Origin: a virus
Virus record (IMG/VR): IMGVR_UViG_3300013006_002412
Span: 1-33,332 of that record
Reading direction: 5' to 3' (one strand)
DNA length: 33,332 nt
Shown: positions 14,361-21,617 of the stretch, one piece after another
How positions within the stretch are numbered: position 1 is the stretch's first letter
Layout: each line of letters begins with the position of its first letter
The notes under the pieces: generated by a model
Seen by the model: the letters and a program-made list of their open reading frames with translations, nothing else
Database searches by the model: none
Told to the model about the DNA's origin: nothing
Translations under genes and position numbers: made by a program

Positions 14361-15241
14361 CACGCAGCCTCGTCTTCGCTGAGCGTCGGCGGCGCCGGCT
14401 TCGGCCTGGGGGCCAGCAATGTCCCTTCACCGAGGCGCTCGTATGCTTCTCCGACATCGGCGCGGCCGACCGAGGCGCGCGCGAAATCCTTGAACTCAGG
14501 CCACATGCGCAAGGCGGTGATCAACCGCTTCCGCGCGGTGCGCCAATGCATCCCGTATTCGGCGGCGAGGCGGACATAGGGGACGTTGGTCGTCACCATG
14601 TCGATGATCATGCGGCGCGGCTGCGGCACGCACTTGCGCCACGCCCGATAGGCGAGCTCGAGGCGGATGCGGCCGAGCGATTCGACGAGCTGATCCCGGG
14701 CCGAGCCCGAGCAGTCGACGCGGACCAGCATCTCGGAGAGGATAGCGAACGAGCCGGTGCCCATGGACACGTCGCGTTCGATCATCTCCACCACCATCGC
14801 GATTTCTTCGGCCGCGGCGAGCTCCTCGGCCGTGATCTTTCCGAGCGCATGCATGCGGTGGATGGCCGAGTGCCCGAACCTGCTGACGCGATCGGGTGCC
14901 TGGCTGAACTTCTCGTGCGTCTCGGGCGTGCCCTCCCACTTGTGGCTCCAGCGCTCCTGGGCGGTGGCGCGGGCCATCTCGGCCTCTGCCTCGCGCAGGG
15001 CTGCGGCATGGCGCCGGCTCATCACCGCGGCGACGTCCTCAATGCTGCGATTGCCCGGGCCGGGCTTGGCCTTCGGTCCTGCGGGTTCGGGCGCCGGCGG
15101 GCCGACGCGGCGAGCGGGCAGGCGCGGGGCTTTTGCGGCCAGCACCTCCCCGGTGATGGCCTCGGCCCGCTTCTTGGCGGCGCGGCGCGCTTGGGGGCTC
15201 GGCTTGCGCGTCCGGGATTTCTGCCCCCCTTTGATCGTCAT
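14360..15241 (-). CDS. Helix-turn-helix protein, candidate late-gene or sigma-like regulator
   Basis: A 293-residue protein from ATG 15241, preceded by GGAAG and overlapping the upstream stop (ATGA); the longer frame upstream is a shadow. The N-terminus is very basic (KSRTRKPSPQARRAAKKRAE), followed by a Pro/Ala linker. The C-terminal half has a helical domain ending in 'MVTTNVPYVRLAAEYGMHWRTARKRLITALRMWPEF', which reads like a sigma region 4 or LuxR-type HTH. It is encoded late in the early operon, a usual position for an activator of late genes, and the late operon lacks an obvious sigma70 promoter. The role is inferred; the HTH is seen. Confidence 0.65.
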   Translation of the reverse strand: MTIKGGQKSRTRKPSPQARRAAKKRAEAITGEVLAAKAPRLPARRVGPPAPEPAGPKAKPGPGNRSIEDVAAVMSRRHAAALREAEAEMARATAQERWSHKWEGTPETHEKFSQAPDRVSRFGHSAIHRMHALGKITAEELAAAEEIAMVVEMIERDVSMGTGSFAILSEMLVRVDCSGSARDQLVESLGRIRLELAYRAWRKCVPQPRRMIIDMVTTNVPYVRLAAEYGMHWRTARKRLITALRMWPEFKDFARASVGRADVGEAYERLGEGTLLAPRPKPAPPTLSEDEAA

Positions 15242-15444
15242 TCTTCCACCTTCCTCTTGCCGAAGCACTTCTCGGCGATGTTCCTGGCTTCCTGCCCGGC
15301 GATCCAACCGAGCCGGCGCTCGACCTCGTCGGGGTTGAGCAGCGCGAGGCCGTGTTCGCGCCACGCCATCTCGGCGGCCTTCCAGCCTTGATCGGGATCG
15401 GGATCGCGGGCAGCGGCAGCGATCCGGCCGAGGGACGAGCGCAT
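15238..15444 (-). CDS. Small hypothetical protein
   Basis: A 68-residue protein (MRSSLGRIAAAARDPDPDQG ... GWIAGQEARNIAEKCFGKRKVEE) of mostly helical, charged composition. No family is recognised. Both ends overlap neighbours (TGATG with the DUF1376 gene, ATGA with the HTH gene), which is strong evidence that the frame is used. 'EVERRLGWIAGQEARNIAEKCFGK' may form a short amphipathic helix. Confidence 0.7.
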   Translation of the reverse strand: MRSSLGRIAAAARDPDPDQGWKAAEMAWREHGLALLNPDEVERRLGWIAGQEARNIAEKCFGKRKVEE

Positions 15445-16550
15445 CAGGCCGGCTCCTCGACGTCGGAGGGGCCGTGGTCGTCGCGGTTGGCGAGATACTC
15501 GCGCATCTCGGCCTCCCGGGCCGCCTTCGCCTCGGGGCTTTCCCGGGCCTCGTCTTCCTCACGCCGCTGCCGGTCCATCTCCGCATGGTGGCGGGGGATG
15601 CTGCGCAACAGCTCAAGCTCGCGCTTGGTGTTGCCCATGTGCTGGGCGAGGTCCGGCTCGAAGACCTTGAGCTTGAACGGGGCGCGGCCGCTGCGTTCGC
15701 GGAGGCGGACGCCGGCGGAGCGCAGGACGGGGATGATGTCCTGCTCGTAATCGGCGCCGCGTTCGATCCAGCTATCCAGCACCGCCTTCCAGTCGGACGG
15801 TGGTTGGATGAAGCCGCCAGCGGTCATGATCTCGTGCAGGCGCGGGTCCGGATGTGCCGGGGGGGTAGGGGGGGATATATATCCCTTCTCTTCCCTTCCC
15901 TTCTCTTGGGACGATTCTCCCCGGGGAGACGCGTTGCGTTCGGACGCCTTATCGGTCCCATCCGGATCGCGACCCGATGCCTTTTCTTTCCCAGTGGGAT
16001 CGCTGTCGCCTCCCGGTGGGATCGAATTTCCATCCGACTGGGACGCGCGGCGGCGGGTCTTCACTAGGAGCTTGCTGTCCGGATTGAGCGCAGCGAGCAG
16101 TTCCCCAGCCCGCACAAGGTCGGCTTCGAGGGGCGCAGGATCGAACTCGGCCTTCCAGCGCTTGGCGTTGCCGGCACCGCTCGCGAGGCGCTGGATCACC
16201 TTCTCGATCCACGCTTCGAGCGCCACCTCGCTGACGGTCTCATGATAGTAGCGGCCGTCCGAGCAGAGGACGAACCCCCGCATGGCGTTGTCCCGCACCG
16301 CGCTCCAGGTGCGCAGGTCGCGGCCGAGGCCCGCAGCCTTGGTCAAGGCGGCGTCGTCGGCGTCGAGCGACCCGGCGGGCACCGAATGCCACGCGGAGAG
16401 CCAGAGGTTCACGCCCGCGCGCCACGCGCTGTCATCGATGATCGCGTCGAACCCGGATTGCCGGAGGCGCTGGATATCGATCATCATGCGGGGGAAGTCA
16501 CTGAGATCGCAGTTCGATGGCGTCAGCGGCGCCGGCAGTGCATCAGTCAT
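15444..16550 (-). CDS. DUF1376-domain replication protein (phage O-like)
   Basis: A 368-residue protein. Residues of about 20-115 match DUF1376 (DFPRMMIDIQRLRQSGFDAI, 'WRAGVNLWLSAWHSVPAGSLDADDAALTKAAGL', 'RGFVLCSDGRYYHETVSEVALEAW'), a winged-helix-like domain common in phage replication initiators. A low-complexity linker rich in S, D, G, K and E spans about 165-230. The C-terminal part ends with 'FKLKVFEPDLAQHMGNTKRELELL', possibly the helicase-contacting part. DnaB is encoded just upstream, an O/P-like arrangement. I start at ATG 16550, with GGGGGT 5 bases before it; a GTG at 16556 is also possible. The linker DNA holds an origin-like patch. Confidence 0.8.
   Translation of the reverse strand: MTDALPAPLTPSNCDLSDFPRMMIDIQRLRQSGFDAIIDDSAWRAGVNLWLSAWHSVPAGSLDADDAALTKAAGLGRDLRTWSAVRDNAMRGFVLCSDGRYYHETVSEVALEAWIEKVIQRLASGAGNAKRWKAEFDPAPLEADLVRAGELLAALNPDSKLLVKTRRRASQSDGNSIPPGGDSDPTGKEKASGRDPDGTDKASERNASPRGESSQEKGREEKGYISPPTPPAHPDPRLHEIMTAGGFIQPPSDWKAVLDSWIERGADYEQDIIPVLRSAGVRLRERSGRAPFKLKVFEPDLAQHMGNTKRELELLRSIPRHHAEMDRQRREEDEARESPEAKAAREAEMREYLANRDDHGPSDVEEPA
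15859..16045. other. Origin-like patch inside the DUF1376 gene
   Basis: Within the linker-coding DNA there is a G-run, a perfect 14-base palindrome GGGATATATATCCC (15872-15885) and a pure pyrimidine tract to 15906. Repeats of the type (C/T)TGGGA(T/C)CG occur near 15906, 15993, 16015 and 16038, with an inverted copy near 15953. The closest pair is CCCAGTGGGATCG (15990-16002) and CCCGGTGGGATCG (16012-16024), 22 bp or two helical turns apart. Lambdoid phages carry their origin as iterons plus an AT-rich element inside the O gene linker, so this may be the phage origin. This is inference. Confidence 0.45.
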
Positions 16551-16731
16551 CGTCACCCCCGTGCACCACCTCCAGGTGGCGCAGCATATTCTCTGGAAGG
16601 ATCAGCAGGTCGCAGTGCTCGCACTGGACGCGCCGGGCATTTTCACGCGCGGTGCGGCCGAGTGCGCGCTCCAGGCGCTGCGCGGCCGGCCCACCGAAAT
16701 TGAGCCCGACCGGATAGGAGTTGCCCTTCAT
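16543..16731 (-). CDS. Mini C2H2 zinc-finger protein
   Basis: A 62-residue protein from ATG 16731, which overlaps the dnaB stop (ATGA). The C-terminal half is a clear Cys2His2 finger: C37-x2-C40-x11-H52-x4-H57 in 'CEHCDLLILPENMLRHLEVVH'. Small single-finger proteins of this kind occur in phages and probably bind DNA or protein partners. It sits between helicase and initiator genes, so a role in assembling the replication complex is plausible but unproven. It overlaps the DUF1376 start by 8 bases. Confidence 0.75.
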   Translation of the reverse strand: MKGNSYPVGLNFGGPAAQRLERALGRTARENARRVQCEHCDLLILPENMLRHLEVVHGGDDD

Positions 16732-18188
16732 CGCCCCATGTCCTGGAAATAGTTGCCGTCGCGGACGGCCTGGTGAGCACCGAAGAAGTGGCAGGTGCGC
16801 CGGCCCTCGCGGCCCCCGCGGCGCTTGGCGACGATCAGCTCGAGGCGATCGCGCGCGGCCTGCAGCGAGACTTCCCAGTCCGCCCGGCGCTTGTCGCCCG
16901 GAGGGGGCTCGCTCTTGGTGAGGTAATATTCGTCCCGGTAGACGAACATGACCGTATCGGCGTCCTGCTCGATGTCGCCGGCGTCGCGGAGGTCGTGGAG
17001 GTGCGGGCGCTTGTCCTCGCGCTCCTCGACCTTGCGGTTGAGCTGGGCGAGCACCACCAGCGCGATGTTGCACGCCTTGGAGATCTCCTTGAGCGTGCGG
17101 CTGATCAGCGCGACGTCGTTGTAGCGGCTCCCGCTCTCCCGGTCCGGCTTGATGAGGCCGAGATAGTCGAGGATGACGACGTCGAGCGTCTGGCCCTTGG
17201 CCGCGAACTTCCGCTGGACGCGCCGGATCTCGCGGACGAGGCGGCCGATCTTGAGCGAAGGCGGGTCGAGGATCTCGAGCGGCCAGTCCGCGATGCGATC
17301 GCGCGCTTCCTGGAGGCGCTGGCGCTCATACGGATTGAGCTTAGCTTCCCGGATTTGCTCGTAGGTGGGGTTCTGCCCCCACTCGAACACGAGGTCCGCG
17401 AGCGCGCGCCGGGTCAGCTCGTCGGCCATCATTTCGAGGCTGAAGAACGCGGTGCCGTTGCCGGCAGCGGCCGAGCAAAGCGCGATGCGCAGCGCGACCG
17501 CGGTCTTGCCCATGCCGGGCCGGCCGGCGAGGATCATCTCCTCGCCGCGGCGCATGTTCCCGGTCAGGCGATTGAAGTCTTCGAAGTCGGCGAGGCGGAT
17601 TCCCGGCACCGACTTCCCGCTGGCCTCGTCATCGATCTTGCGCAGCGTGGAGTCGACGGCCTTCGCCAGCGACCGGCTCTGCGGCGCTTTCGAGGTTACC
17701 GTCAGCACGCCGCTCAGGGCGTTGTCGACACCCTCGATCACGGTCTCGACCGGCTGGGTCAGGTTCTCGGCCCGCGCGAGGTCCGCCAGGCTTGCCTGCA
17801 GCGCGTCATAGACGCGGCGGCGGCGCGCGGTGTCCGCGATCTGGTCAGCGAACGCCGAAAGGCCGAGAAGCGCCGCCGGGCTGGTCGTGAGCCGGGCGAG
17901 ATATGCCGGCCCGCCAAGATCCTGCATCGCGGGGTCGTCGACGAAGAGCGGGCGCAGGATCACCGGATTGGCCGGGCGGCCAGCGGCCGAGCATTCCAGC
18001 ATCGCGGTGTAGATCCGGCCATGCAGCGGCTCGAAGAAGTCCTCGGCGGTCAGGCGATCGGCGACCCGATCGATCCATGTGTTGTCCATCATCAGGCCGC
18101 CCAGGAGGGTGGCCTCGGTCTCGATGACCATGAGGCACGCCGGATAGGACGGCGCGTCGCGGCGCGTCTGCAGGGCGGTCACCGACAT
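16728..18188 (-). CDS. dnaB: Replicative DNA helicase, DnaB family
   Basis: A 486-residue hexameric 5'-3' helicase for phage DNA replication. The N-terminal DnaB domain includes 'EATLLGGLMMDNTWIDRVADRLTAEDFFEPLHGRIY' (24-60). The RecA-like motor has Walker A 'GRPGMGKTA' (222-230), 'FFSLEMMADEL', Walker B 'TLDVVILDYLGLI' and the tail 'DLRDAGDIEQDADTVMFVYRDEYY'. All motifs of a working DnaB are present and the length is normal. I start at ATG 18188 (MSVTALQTRRD), preceded by GGAGG; the codons upstream belong to the previous gene's overlap. It would let the phage replicate without capturing host DnaB. Confidence 0.94.
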   Translation of the reverse strand: MSVTALQTRRDAPSYPACLMVIETEATLLGGLMMDNTWIDRVADRLTAEDFFEPLHGRIYTAMLECSAAGRPANPVILRPLFVDDPAMQDLGGPAYLARLTTSPAALLGLSAFADQIADTARRRRVYDALQASLADLARAENLTQPVETVIEGVDNALSGVLTVTSKAPQSRSLAKAVDSTLRKIDDEASGKSVPGIRLADFEDFNRLTGNMRRGEEMILAGRPGMGKTAVALRIALCSAAAGNGTAFFSLEMMADELTRRALADLVFEWGQNPTYEQIREAKLNPYERQRLQEARDRIADWPLEILDPPSLKIGRLVREIRRVQRKFAAKGQTLDVVILDYLGLIKPDRESGSRYNDVALISRTLKEISKACNIALVVLAQLNRKVEEREDKRPHLHDLRDAGDIEQDADTVMFVYRDEYYLTKSEPPPGDKRRADWEVSLQAARDRLELIVAKRRGGREGRRTCHFFGAHQAVRDGNYFQDMGR

Positions 18189-18373
18189 GTCGCCTCCGCC
18201 CAGGCGGCGAAGCCCAGCTGCCATTCCTCGCGCGCCGCGGCGACACGGGCCATGAAATTGGGGTCGTCTGCACGCGCCGGCGCTTCCGCCAGCTCAATGC
18301 AGAGCAAGCGGTAGCGCCCCCATGCGGTCTCTATGCTCGGGCGCGTGGGCAGAATAAGGATGGTGGCGGTCAA
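18179..18373 (-). CDS. Small hypothetical protein
   Basis: A 64-residue protein starting at TTG 18373 in a TTGA overlap with the RuvC-like gene and ending 10 bases inside dnaB. 'ARADDPNFMARVAAAREEWQLGFAAWAEA' is a helical pair seen in several small phage proteins. No function is recognised. The unusual TTG start is supported only by the overlap architecture. Confidence 0.55.
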   Translation of the reverse strand: MTATILILPTRPSIETAWGRYRLLCIELAEAPARADDPNFMARVAAAREEWQLGFAAWAEATCR

Positions 18374-18912
18374 GCAGCCCTCCGGTGGGTGCGGTCGGGC
18401 TCAGGCATCAGCAGATGGGAGGAGCGCCAGGGCGGCGTCTCCTTGCCGATCTCCGTGACGAGATGGTCCAGGATGCCCCCGGCTTCGGCCGCGTTGTGGT
18501 CCGGAGCGTCCCAACCGAGGTCGAGACAGCGGTTCACGGCCATGTTCTTGAAATCGTCGGTGCGGCCGCGGGCGGAGCCGTACCAGGACTTCCGCCAGCT
18601 CGCCGCGTAGATCAGCGAGCACGGAACCCCTGCGGCCTTGCAGGCCCACTGGGTGAAGCTGACCAGCGCCACCTGCTTGCCGATCGTCGGAAAGTCGAGG
18701 TGCGGCGCGAGGAACAGCGCCTCGATGCCGACACGCTGCGGCCGATAGGCGCGCAGGAAGTCGCCGAGCCACTTGCGATAGAGCTCGAGCATGGAGCCGG
18801 CGTCATAGTCCCAGCCCACGATAGTCTTGACCCCCAAAGTTGGCTGGGGGGCGTGGCCGTCCCACACCCCCCAACCAGTCTTCGAGCTGATGTCGAAGGC
18901 CGCATATCGCAT
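18370..18912 (-). CDS. RuvC-like Holliday junction resolvase
   Basis: A 180-residue protein with the RNase H-fold layout of RuvC-type resolvases: Asp7 in 'AAFDISSKTGWGVW', Glu64 in 'RVGIEALFLAP', and Asp138/Glu143/Asp149 in 'DHNAAEAGGILDH'. These would hold two metal ions to cut four-way junctions symmetrically, resolving recombination or branched replication intermediates before packaging. Phage versions commonly replace host RuvC. It starts at the stop of the GapR-like gene and precedes the helicase in the replication operon. Confidence 0.85.
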   Translation of the reverse strand: MRYAAFDISSKTGWGVWDGHAPQPTLGVKTIVGWDYDAGSMLELYRKWLGDFLRAYRPQRVGIEALFLAPHLDFPTIGKQVALVSFTQWACKAAGVPCSLIYAASWRKSWYGSARGRTDDFKNMAVNRCLDLGWDAPDHNAAEAGGILDHLVTEIGKETPPWRSSHLLMPEPDRTHRRAA

Positions 18913-19244
18913 CAGGCCGCGTCCGGGATTTCGCCGGTCGGCGCGTCGTCATCGTTGCCGAACAGGTCAGCTTGCACCGGCACGCCCAGCGCTGCATTGC
19001 AGACCGACTGGCTGCGATCGAACTCGGCCCGAACGTCGGGATCCATTTCCGCGCGGCGCTTCGAAGCCTTCCACGCGTCCATGTCGATGTTCAGCGCCTT
19101 GATCGCCTTGCGTTCAGCGGTGATGTCGGCGTTGATCGACGACCGCTGTTTCTCAAGCCCGATGATGATGCCGGTCCGCTGCTTGATTTCGTCGCGGAGC
19201 TGGGCCTCGTTGTGGTCCGCCGGGGGCGGATCGCTTCTTGCCAT
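18912..19244 (-). CDS. DUF2312/GapR-like DNA-binding protein
   Basis: A 110-residue protein from ATG 19244, with AGGAG upstream. Residues of about 15-85 form two long charged helices (LRDEIKQRTGIIIGLEKQRSSINADITAERKAIKALNID, then WKASKRRAEMDPDVRAEFDR). The pattern resembles DUF2312/GapR, alphaproteobacterial proteins that bind overtwisted AT-rich DNA and help replication. The C-terminus is acidic. The match is by pattern and phylogenetic context only. In a replication operon such a role would make sense. Confidence 0.55.
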   Translation of the reverse strand: MARSDPPPADHNEAQLRDEIKQRTGIIIGLEKQRSSINADITAERKAIKALNIDMDAWKASKRRAEMDPDVRAEFDRSQSVCNAALGVPVQADLFGNDDDAPTGEIPDAA

Positions 19245-19594
19245 CACATTTCTCCTGGTTGGGGTGTTCCGCCATTCCTCGGCTTACCGGCGCGCCCAGG
19301 GTGCAAGGCGCTCTCCCTCCGGCGCCGGCCACACGGCAGCGCCAGCCTCGGCATTTCGCCCGTGGCGACGGGCGGGGAATCATTCGCGGGTTCGCGCGGC
19401 GCTATCGGCCAGCGCTTCGAACCGCAGCGATCGCGGAGCAGGCTGTCGAGCCCGCCAATGGTGATGCCGGCGAGCTGGGCGGCCTCTGCCTTCGACTTGC
19501 CCGCCGCCGAGGCGTCCTCGACGATGCGCAGCCGCGCGCGAGCGCGCGCGCACCGGAAGACGCGACTCTTGTTCTGGCGAGCGGTGAGGCTCAC
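19244..19594 (-). CDS. Small HTH protein
   Basis: A 116-residue protein starting at GTG 19594 within a GTGA overlap. The N-terminal half has a recognisable helix-turn-helix (DASAAGKSKAEAAQLAGITIGGLDSLLRDRCG) like those of terminase small subunits or transposase heads. The C-terminal half is Pro/Arg/Gly-rich and low complexity. It probably binds DNA. The target is unknown. Confidence 0.6.
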   Translation of the reverse strand: MSLTARQNKSRVFRCARARARLRIVEDASAAGKSKAEAAQLAGITIGGLDSLLRDRCGSKRWPIAPREPANDSPPVATGEMPRLALPCGRRRRESALHPGRAGKPRNGGTPQPGEM

Positions 19595-20400
19595 GCGGCG
19601 ATGCCCTCGGGATTGGCCGCGAGGAAGCGCTCCAGGCCGGCCTCGATCAGCGAAGGGACGAATTCCTCGAGCGGAATCCCCGCCTCGCGAGCGGCGCGGA
19701 TGACGTGCGCGCGCACCAGTGGCTTGTAGGCCGGCTGGGTGGGAGCAGTTTCGCGGTCGAGCAGCGATGCGAACATGTCGGACACCAGTGTCGACAGGTA
19801 TAGGTCCTGAGCTTCAGCCCGCTCGCTGAGCAGCTGATAGTGCTCCTCGCTGACCTTGATATTGACCTGGCGGCGCTGAGGGGTGGGGCTGGCGGCGAGT
19901 TCGCGCTTCCGCTTCGCCGGCTCGACTGCCGCGAGCCCGATCGGCGCAGCAGCGGCGGTGCGGGTGGCCTCGGGTGCGACTGCCGGCTCAACAGCGGGCG
20001 CAGCGATGTGCGCGACCGGCCGGTTGGCTGTCGGCGCTTCCACCGAAGCAGCGGTGACCTTGCTGCGCCGGACGATATCCATGATCCGGCTGACGCCGGC
20101 GTCCTCGTCCAGATGCTGGATCTTCGTGGCCGGGCGCTTAACGGAGCGGAGGACCGCGGGCGTCGCGATGCGCGGAGGCTTCGGCTTGCCGATGTTGATC
20201 TGGCGGTGGTCCCCGGTTCCCCGGACGGAAATCTGGCCGCGGTCAGCGAGATCCGCGAGCAGCGTGCGCGCGGCCTCGGGGCTGGCGAAGCTGAACTTCT
20301 CCATGATCTCTTCGTCGCTGGGCGACGGGAGGACGCGCTCGTCCCGGTCCTTGAGCCAATCGAGCATCAGCGTGCGGGTGTGCGAGGTGTGCTGCATCAT
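19591..20400 (-). CDS. Winged-helix plus ribbon-helix-helix regulator-like protein
   Basis: A 269-residue protein. Residues 1-65 look like a winged helix (MLDWLKDRDERVLPSPSDEEIMEKFSFASPEAARTLLADLADRGQISVRGTGDHRQINI). An Ala/Pro-rich linker covers about 115-170. Residues 175-225 look like a ribbon-helix-helix (RRQVNIKVSEEHYQLLSERAEAQDLYLSTLVSDMF). Two different DNA-binding modules on one chain suggest a regulator or a partition- or replication-related protein; I do not recognise the family. Its start overlaps the upstream stop (ATGA) and its end overlaps the next gene (GTGA). Confidence 0.6.
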   Translation of the reverse strand: MMQHTSHTRTLMLDWLKDRDERVLPSPSDEEIMEKFSFASPEAARTLLADLADRGQISVRGTGDHRQINIGKPKPPRIATPAVLRSVKRPATKIQHLDEDAGVSRIMDIVRRSKVTAASVEAPTANRPVAHIAAPAVEPAVAPEATRTAAAAPIGLAAVEPAKRKRELAASPTPQRRQVNIKVSEEHYQLLSERAEAQDLYLSTLVSDMFASLLDRETAPTQPAYKPLVRAHVIRAAREAGIPLEEFVPSLIEAGLERFLAANPEGIAA

Positions 20401-20897
20401 ACCGAATTCCTCCGGAGCTTTGCGATGGCGATGCGGGAGCGGAGGGCGGCGGTGGCCTCCTCAAGGCGCGTGACCTCGAGTTCCATGCCGATCAGCTCGT
20501 CTTCGGTTTCGCGGACGCCGCCCGGGCTATCGGACGCGCGGGCCTCACCGAGCTTGTGAATCACGGCGCCGCTGGCGGCGATCGGATCGGGCGCGGCGCC
20601 GACGGTCAGCGGTGCGAGCCGGTAGCCCTTGGCGGCAACCAGCGCGTCGAGGGCGCCTGGGTTGACGTCGAGCAGGTTGAAGGCACAGGCCAAGCCCAGC
20701 GTGCTCTCCTGGTCGCGCGCGCGGCGCACCGTCTTCTCGTCGCAGCCGATTGCCATGCCGACGCGCGTCGGGCCCAGCGTTCCGCCGCCGACCGCGTTCG
20801 GCTTTCCGCACGCGCGGATGATGCCGTCAGCGAGCAGCTGGCGGACATCGGCGTCCGTGAGGGGCAGAATGTTCGGGCGGACATTCCCGGAGGTCAT
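20397..20897 (-). CDS. Hypothetical protein with HTH-like core (possible CII-type regulator)
   Basis: A 166-residue protein. The core 'TLGPTRVGMAIGCDEKTVRRARDQESTLGLACAFNLLDVNPGALDALVAAKGYRL' has an HTH (VGMAIGCDEKTVRRAR) followed by helices, a layout seen in phage regulators of CII or Cro type. The C-terminus (ETEDELIGMELEVTRLEEATAALRSRIAIAKLRR) is a coiled coil, probably for oligomerisation. It is the first sizeable gene after the Cro-like gene, where lambdoid phages place cII. The call is tentative. Confidence 0.5.
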   Translation of the reverse strand: MTSGNVRPNILPLTDADVRQLLADGIIRACGKPNAVGGGTLGPTRVGMAIGCDEKTVRRARDQESTLGLACAFNLLDVNPGALDALVAAKGYRLAPLTVGAAPDPIAASGAVIHKLGEARASDSPGGVRETEDELIGMELEVTRLEEATAALRSRIAIAKLRRNSV

Positions 20898-21106
20898 CGG
20901 GCATCACCATCAGCATGAAGAGTGCCCGTGCCCGACGAGCTGTCCGAGGACCCGCCAAGCCTGTCGGCCGGATCGTGGCTTCGATCGTCGCGGGAATTCG
21001 GGCGGCGCAGGCCGAGGCCAATGCCGAGGCCGACAATCAGGGGGAGCACCGCCCAGGCGATGATCGTGAGCGCGAGCTCCACGGCGTAGAGGTCGAAGCC
21101 GTTCAT
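20894..21106 (-). CDS. Small single-pass membrane protein
   Basis: A 70-residue protein. Residues 8-33 (AVELALTIIAWAVLPLIVGLGIGLGL) form one transmembrane helix, followed by a basic stop (RRPNSRDDR) and a polar Ser/Gly/Asp-rich tail. The topology would be N-out, C-in. There are ATGA overlaps at both ends. The function is unknown; small membrane proteins expressed early in phages often modulate host membranes or exclude other phages. Confidence 0.6.
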   Translation of the reverse strand: MNGFDLYAVELALTIIAWAVLPLIVGLGIGLGLRRPNSRDDRSHDPADRLGGSSDSSSGTGTLHADGDAR

Positions 21107-21294
21107 TCGATCACCGGCGTGTCAGGGGTGGGCGAAGGGGGCGCGGAGCGGTGAGGCTCCGCGCCCAGGGGCTCGCCGGCGTCGGTCAACGCCGGAGAGG
21201 GAGCGCTTTCAAGCCAGTCGGTGAAGCTGCACTCGCAGTGCGCCCCGCCGCATTTGGCGCAGGTGAAATTGGGGGCGACGCCGGTGCCGTTCAT
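21103..21294 (-). CDS. Small cysteine-rich protein
   Basis: A 63-residue protein with 'FTCAKCGGAHCECSF' near the N-terminus, a zinc-ribbon-like CxxC...CxC cluster, followed by a Pro/Ser-rich disordered tail. It probably binds zinc. There are ATGA overlaps on both sides. No family is recognised. Confidence 0.55.
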   Translation of the reverse strand: MNGTGVAPNFTCAKCGGAHCECSFTDWLESAPSPALTDAGEPLGAEPHRSAPPSPTPDTPVIE

Positions 21295-21524
21295 GCCGCC
21301 TCGGCTGCGACCCTGCGATCGATTGGGACCACGGCAGCGACAAGCGCAGCGATGTCGACATCCGGATTGCGTTCGGCGGCCGCGAGGACGATGTGATCCA
21401 GGCGGGCCTCGGTGATGCCGTTGGAGCGGAAGCTCCGCACCGTGGAATACGGCATCTTGGTGATTCGGGAGACCTCCGAGTTTCCACCCAAGGCGTCGAG
21501 CAAGGCGTCAATAGCTGTCTGCAT
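21291..21524 (-). CDS. Cro-like repressor
   Basis: A 77-residue protein from ATG 21524 (MQTAIDALLDALGGNSEVSR); a TTG three codons upstream is less likely. It has a compact HTH, 'GGNSEVSRITKMPYSTVRSFRSNGITEARLDHIVLAA', in the style of Cro/XRE proteins. It is the first gene of the minus-strand early operon, divergent from the CI-like repressor across three operators, one of which (21537-21547) lies 13 bp upstream of its start. It should shut off CI synthesis and later damp its own operon. Confidence 0.75.
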   Translation of the reverse strand: MQTAIDALLDALGGNSEVSRITKMPYSTVRSFRSNGITEARLDHIVLAAAERNPDVDIAALVAAVVPIDRRVAAEAA

Positions 21525-21536
21525 GCGACGCAAAAT

Positions 21537-21596
21537 GCGATAATCGCGATTTCATCGCAAGCGGAAAGTTGCGATAGTAGCGATTGCGATAGTCGC
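21537..21596. promoter_or_regulatory. Operator cluster 1 (OR-like) between cro and cI
   Basis: Three related sites lie in the 93-bp divergent gap: A GCGATAATCGC (21537-21547, arms GCGAT/ATCGC), B TTGCGATAGTAGCGAT (21569-21584) and C TTGCGATAGTCGC (21584-21596). All three recur at 22774-22817. They are expected binding sites for the CI and Cro-like proteins, controlling the cro-side early promoter and cI itself. Confidence 0.8.
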
Positions 21597-21617
21597 GATT
21601 TACGTTCCTATGGCCGT

